In this document: positions 14,711 to 18,164 of the stretch, in pieces | Numbering within the stretch: position 1 is the stretch's first letter | How the letters are laid out: each line of letters starts with the position of its first letter | Source: Acidobacteriota bacterium | GTDB lineage: Bacteria; Acidobacteriota; Terriglobia; Acidiferrales; UBA7541 | Length of the DNA stretch: 18,164 nucleotides | Direction: 5' to 3' | NCBI GenBank assembly: GCA_003153585.1 | Contig: PLZZ01000099.1 | Span: 1-18,164 of the forward strand | Program-made: the position numbers and the translations under genes | The notes under the pieces: generated by a model | What the model was told of the DNA's origin: nothing | Seen by the model: only the letters and a program-made list of their open reading frames with translations | The model's database searches: none

Positions 14711-15211
14711 ATGGATAAAGAACTTCAGGTTGTAGGCTTCCGCATCGGGCGCGAGACTTTTGGCGTGCCGATCTCGTTGGTCCGCGAGATCGTGCGCGTG
14801 CCGGAAATAACCTCCGTCCCGAACGCGCCCGAATACATCGAAGGCGTCATCAATCTTCGCGGCCGGATCATTCCGGTGGTGGATTTGCGAAAGCGATTTC
14901 GCGAAAACGTGGCGGCGCCCACCAAGAAAAACCGCATCGTGGTAGTCGAAGTGGAAGGCCGGCTTATCGGTTTGCTCGTGAATTCAGCATCCGAAGTCTT
15001 AAGGATACTGCCTTCGGAAATTGAAGCCCCGCAGGATGTTTTCCAGGAAGGCGAGTTGAACTACATCACCGGCGTTGGGAAATTGCGTGGGCGCCTGGTA
15101 ATCCTGTTGGACCTTAACAAGATTTTGCAGCGCGGCGAACTTCGCCGCCTGGACGAAACCGCCGAATTGGTCGGCGCCGGTCCGGTGATCGGCACGAAGA
15201 GGGAACTCTAG
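14711..15211 (+). CDS. cheW: CheW coupling protein
   Basis: A 166-residue single CheW domain linking the MCP at 12689-14692 to the CheA at 16150. Motifs: VGFRIGRETFGVPISLVREI, VPNAPEYIEGVINLRGRIIP, VVDLRKRF, and LRGRLVILLDLNKIL near the C-terminus. Length is typical. No strong Shine-Dalgarno sequence precedes the ATG, so translation probably depends on ribosomes finishing the MCP gene 18 bases earlier. It is closer to canonical CheW than the copy at 4186-4716. Confidence 0.95.
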   Translation: MDKELQVVGFRIGRETFGVPISLVREIVRVPEITSVPNAPEYIEGVINLRGRIIPVVDLRKRFRENVAAPTKKNRIVVVEVEGRLIGLLVNSASEVLRILPSEIEAPQDVFQEGELNYITGVGKLRGRLVILLDLNKILQRGELRRLDETAELVGAGPVIGTKREL

Positions 15212-15244
15212 GCTTAGCCAGAAAGCGACGACATCGAGGAACGA

Positions 15245-16153
15245 ATGTCCACCACACTCGCGACGCAGGTACCACTCACGGAAGCCGAGCTGAAGCTCTT
15301 GCAGACATTGGTGTACCAGGAGTGCGGTATGTACTTTGACGAACGCCGCACCCATTTCCTGCGCGACCGCTTGCAGCGCCGCCTCAAGGCCTGCCAGATG
15401 GATTCTTTCTACAGTTACTACCGTCTGCTCACGAGCCGTGAGGGCAAGCAGGAACTCATCTCGCTGCTCGAAAACCTTACAGTGAATGAGACAAGTTTTT
15501 TCCGCTTGCGCCCGCAGCTGGAGCTTTTTCAAAAAGTCATTCTCGAAGATATTTTGAAACGCAAACAAGAACGGCGCGATTGGTCGCTGCGCATCTGGAG
15601 CGCCGGATGTTCCACAGGACAGGAGCCCTATACGCTCGCACTGCTCGTGTGCGATGCCCTCGCCTACTATTACCTAAGGAACCCGCTTCCGTTCGAGATG
15701 CCCACGCCGAAGCCGCTGATTCCTCCGCCCTGGAAAGTCGAGATCCTGGCGTCGGATATCAACTATTCGGCGCTGCTCACAGCGCAACAGGGAATCTACA
15801 CCGAAGCGCAGATGGAGACCGTCGATTACACCTGCCGGCTACGCTATTTCGAAAAAATTGGCGACAAGTATTTAGTCAAGCCGGCGCTCAAAAATTTAGT
15901 TCAGTTCGATTTTCACAACCTGAAGACCGAATATCTTCCCCAGCGCAACGACGCGATTTTCTGCCGCAACGTCATGATTTATTTTGACGAACCTGAGCAA
16001 AAGCGGCTGATTGACAAGTTCCATCGCTGCCTGAATCCGGAAGGCTATCTTTTCGTGGGACACGCCGAGAGCCTCTTCGGCCTCACAGCGAAGTTCCACA
16101 TGATCCACCAGAACAACGCGACCGTGTATCAGAAAGTCGAGGGGGCCAAGTGA
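15245..16153 (+). CDS. cheR: CheR MCP methyltransferase
   Basis: A 302-residue SAM-dependent glutamate methyltransferase. Motifs in order: NLTVNETSFFRLRPQLELF, the SAM loop IWSAGCSTGQEPYTLAL, ILASDINYSALL, AIFCRNVMIYFDEPEQKRL (with the family Arg) and LNPEGYLFVGHAESLFGL. A short Pro-rich insertion (EMPTPKPLIPPP) sits between the SAM loop and the DIN motif. GAGGAA precedes the ATG at good spacing. The stop overlaps the cheA start as GTGA, the same junction as in the other cluster. Expected to methylate the MCP at 12689-14692; no cheB is in the window. Confidence 0.95.
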   Translation: MSTTLATQVPLTEAELKLLQTLVYQECGMYFDERRTHFLRDRLQRRLKACQMDSFYSYYRLLTSREGKQELISLLENLTVNETSFFRLRPQLELFQKVILEDILKRKQERRDWSLRIWSAGCSTGQEPYTLALLVCDALAYYYLRNPLPFEMPTPKPLIPPPWKVEILASDINYSALLTAQQGIYTEAQMETVDYTCRLRYFEKIGDKYLVKPALKNLVQFDFHNLKTEYLPQRNDAIFCRNVMIYFDEPEQKRLIDKFHRCLNPEGYLFVGHAESLFGLTAKFHMIHQNNATVYQKVEGAK

Positions 16154-18164
16154 ATTTCCTGCCCGACGATCGCGCGTCCGAACTTCGCGACCTCTTTTTC
16201 GAGAGCGCCGCGGAGATTCTCCAGGCCATGAATGAAGCCGGCCTCGCGCTCGAAGAGCATCCGGCCGATAAGGAACACCTTCGCAGTGTCCGCCGCGCGG
16301 TACACACGCTCAAAGGCGATTCCGCCGCCTGCGGTTTTCGCGAACTCAGTGAGCTCGCCCACGAGCTCGAAGACGTCCTGACCCCCGAGCTGGTCAAACA
16401 AAACGCGGGGCTGATTCCCGAGGTTGTTCTCACCGCTGCCGATACATTTCACGAAATGCTCGCCGCCTATCGCAACCGCCTCCAGCCTCCTGTGGGAGGC
16501 GCCCTGCGCGATCATATCAACCGGCTATTGCACAAAACGGCCGCGGCGCCCGAAAAATCGTCGAGCGAAGCAAAATTTGATTGGACCGAATACCAGCGCC
16601 TCATGATCGCCGAAGCTTTCCGGCGCGGCGAATCGGTTTACAACGTCGCGTTCCATCTCGATTCGGAATCGTTGCTTCCGGCGGCGGCCTTTGAGCTGGT
16701 GCGCAAAGCCCTGGAAAGTGCTGGGAAAATATTGGTCCTCCATCCGGAAAGCGTGGCGCAAGCCGCCAGCACAAGGCTGATCGAAGCGGCGATCTCGAGC
16801 GCCAAGTCCGCGGATTGGATACGCGAGCATTGTTTCGTGCCTTCCGTCGTTGCCCGCATTTCTGTTCTGAAAATTCCCGTGCCGCAAGCTGCGCCGCGCG
16901 ACCTGCTTGAGATTTTGATCGAGTCGGAAGCCGCCGCCGTTTCTGCCGGCGTTGCCGCAGGCGCGCCGGATTCGGCGTTGGATCATCACGACGAATCGCG
17001 CGACGGCGCGGCGCCTTCTGGCTTGGCCCACGCCGCAGCCGAAAATACGCTGCGTGTCGACGCCGAACGGATCGATACCGTGATGAATTTGGTCGGCGAA
17101 CTCATCATTGGAAAATCCATGCTGCAGCGCACGATTATGGAGTTCGAACGCATACATGCCAAAGATCCCCTGCGCGGCAAATTCGCTGATGCTCTCTCTT
17201 TTCAAGCGCGCGTTCTTGGCGAACTTCAAAAGTCGGTTATGAAGATCCGCATGGTTCCGGTGGAACAGCTTTTTCGCCGTTTTCCCCGAGTCGTGCGCGA
17301 CGTTGCAAAGCTGCGCAACAAAGATATTGGTCTGGAAATTGCCGGCCAGAACACAGACTTGGATAAAAGTATCCTCGATGCTCTCGCCGAACCGCTTGCC
17401 CATATTGTTCGTAACGCAGCCGACCACGGCATTGAGACCGCCGCGGAACGCCAGGCTGCCCGCAAGCCGGCTCGGGGCACGGTTCGTTTGGATGCCTACC
17501 ACGAGGCCGACCATGTGGTGATCGAAATTTCCGACGACGGCCGCGGGCTCGACCGAAAAAAGATTCTTCGACGCGCCATCGAGAACGGAATTCTGCGGAC
17601 GGAAGACACCGGGCTTCTGAACGATTCCGACATCATGAACCTGATCTTTGCGCCCGGCCTCAGCACCGCGGATGAAATAACCGAGATTTCCGGCCGGGGT
17701 GTGGGCTTGGACGTGGTCAAGGCCGCTGTCGACAATCTAAAAGGATCGATTGAGCTGGAAAGCGAACTCGGCCGTGGCACAACGTTTCGTCTGATGGTGC
17801 CGCTCACTCTCGCCAGCATTCAGTCGCTTCTGTTTCGCGTGTCAGGAAAGCTGTACGCCGTCCCTCTTGCGTCCGTAGTCGAAATCACCCGTGTAACGGA
17901 AGGCGAAATCCACCGCGTGGACGATCACGAAGTCTTTCAATTGCGCGACCAGGTTTTGACCCTCGTTCGCCTGGAGCGTCTTGAATCCCAGCCGCAGCGC
18001 GCACTGGGAAAGCGGGTTTTTGTCATCGTGATCGCTTCGGGAACTCGCAAATTTGGTCTTGCTGTGGACAGCTTAATGGGTGAAGAGGAATTGGTGATCA
18101 AGGCGCTGGAAGATCGCTTGGTGACATCGCCGCTCGTTAGCGGCGCCTCGATTCTGGGAGATGG
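16150..18164 (+). CDS. cheA: CheA histidine kinase, 3' end outside window
   Basis: Chemotaxis kinase; the first 671 residues are visible. P1/Hpt has phospho-acceptor His52 in AVHTLKGDSAACGF. A P2-like region follows (about 140-250: GESVYNVAFHLDSE ... IREHCFVPSVVARISVLKIP), suggesting CheY/CheB docking. P3 dimerisation begins TLRVDAERIDTVMNLVGELI. P4 ATPase has AHIVRNAADHGIE, EISDDGRGLD, APGLSTADEITEISGRGVGL and GRGTTFRLMVPL. The CheW-like P5 runs to the window edge. GTG start with GAGGGGG upstream, overlapping the cheR stop by 4 bases. One Hpt and a P2 region contrast with the two Hpt domains of the CheA at 1-1700, so the two kinases belong to different classes and probably phosphorylate different CheY proteins. 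Its own CheY/CheB are probably just beyond 18164. Confidence 0.95.
   Translation, partial: MNFLPDDRASELRDLFFESAAEILQAMNEAGLALEEHPADKEHLRSVRRAVHTLKGDSAACGFRELSELAHELEDVLTPELVKQNAGLIPEVVLTAADTFHEMLAAYRNRLQPPVGGALRDHINRLLHKTAAAPEKSSSEAKFDWTEYQRLMIAEAFRRGESVYNVAFHLDSESLLPAAAFELVRKALESAGKILVLHPESVAQAASTRLIEAAISSAKSADWIREHCFVPSVVARISVLKIPVPQAAPRDLLEILIESEAAAVSAGVAAGAPDSALDHHDESRDGAAPSGLAHAAAENTLRVDAERIDTVMNLVGELIIGKSMLQRTIMEFERIHAKDPLRGKFADALSFQARVLGELQKSVMKIRMVPVEQLFRRFPRVVRDVAKLRNKDIGLEIAGQNTDLDKSILDALAEPLAHIVRNAADHGIETAAERQAARKPARGTVRLDAYHEADHVVIEISDDGRGLDRKKILRRAIENGILRTEDTGLLNDSDIMNLIFAPGLSTADEITEISGRGVGLDVVKAAVDNLKGSIELESELGRGTTFRLMVPLTLASIQSLLFRVSGKLYAVPLASVVEITRVTEGEIHRVDDHEVFQLRDQVLTLVRLERLESQPQRALGKRVFVIVIASGTRKFGLAVDSLMGEEELVIKALEDRLVTSPLVSGASILGD

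Noticed and set aside
16525..17514. Long minus-strand open frame opposite cheA
   Set aside because: The plus strand here encodes clear CheA P2 to P4 domains; the antisense frame has no family features.

Overview
The window is a signal-transduction island from a Gram-negative bacterium. My best guess is Acidobacteriota or a deltaproteobacterial-type lineage. This inference rests on moderately high GC, a periplasmic TonB-C protein, sigma54 regulation and the style of the CheA, MCP and PilZ-like proteins; no marker gene fixes the taxonomy. It holds two chemosensory operons pointing outward, both cut by the window edges, with a sigma54-activator signalling operon between them.

Minus strand, right to left. 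(1) Positions 11934-8151 hold a soluble GAF-PAS-PAS histidine kinase, a stand-alone receiver and an NtrC-family sigma54 activator, joined by two 4-base ATGA stop/start overlaps. (2) Positions 7982-5210 hold a PilZ-like protein, a 527-residue protein I cannot assign, and a protein made of a receiver without its phospho-Asp plus a dimerisation helix without its phospho-His. (3) Positions 5078-1 hold CheY, CheW, MCP, CheR and CheA (partial, two Hpt domains). This is the gene order of the type IV pilus Pil-Chp/Pix class (pilG/H-pilI-pilJ-pilK-chpA). A well-formed -24/-12 promoter lies just before the CheY gene.

Plus strand from 12214: a strong -24/-12 promoter, a secreted TonB-C domain protein, an MCP with a periplasmic helical sensor and two HAMP segments, CheW, CheR and a classical CheA (partial).

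The most interesting signal is regulatory. The pattern TCGCA-N4-GAGA occurs, by my eye scan of both strands, only three times. All three copies are intergenic, one ahead of each of the two chemosensory operons and one ahead of the PilZ-like operon, and each points the same way as the operon it precedes. Two copies agree at 15 of 17 positions. The inference is that this is the binding site of the NtrC-family activator encoded between them, so that one kinase/activator pair would control both chemosensory operons and the accessory operon.

There are no tRNA, rRNA, CRISPR, insertion-sequence or phage features.
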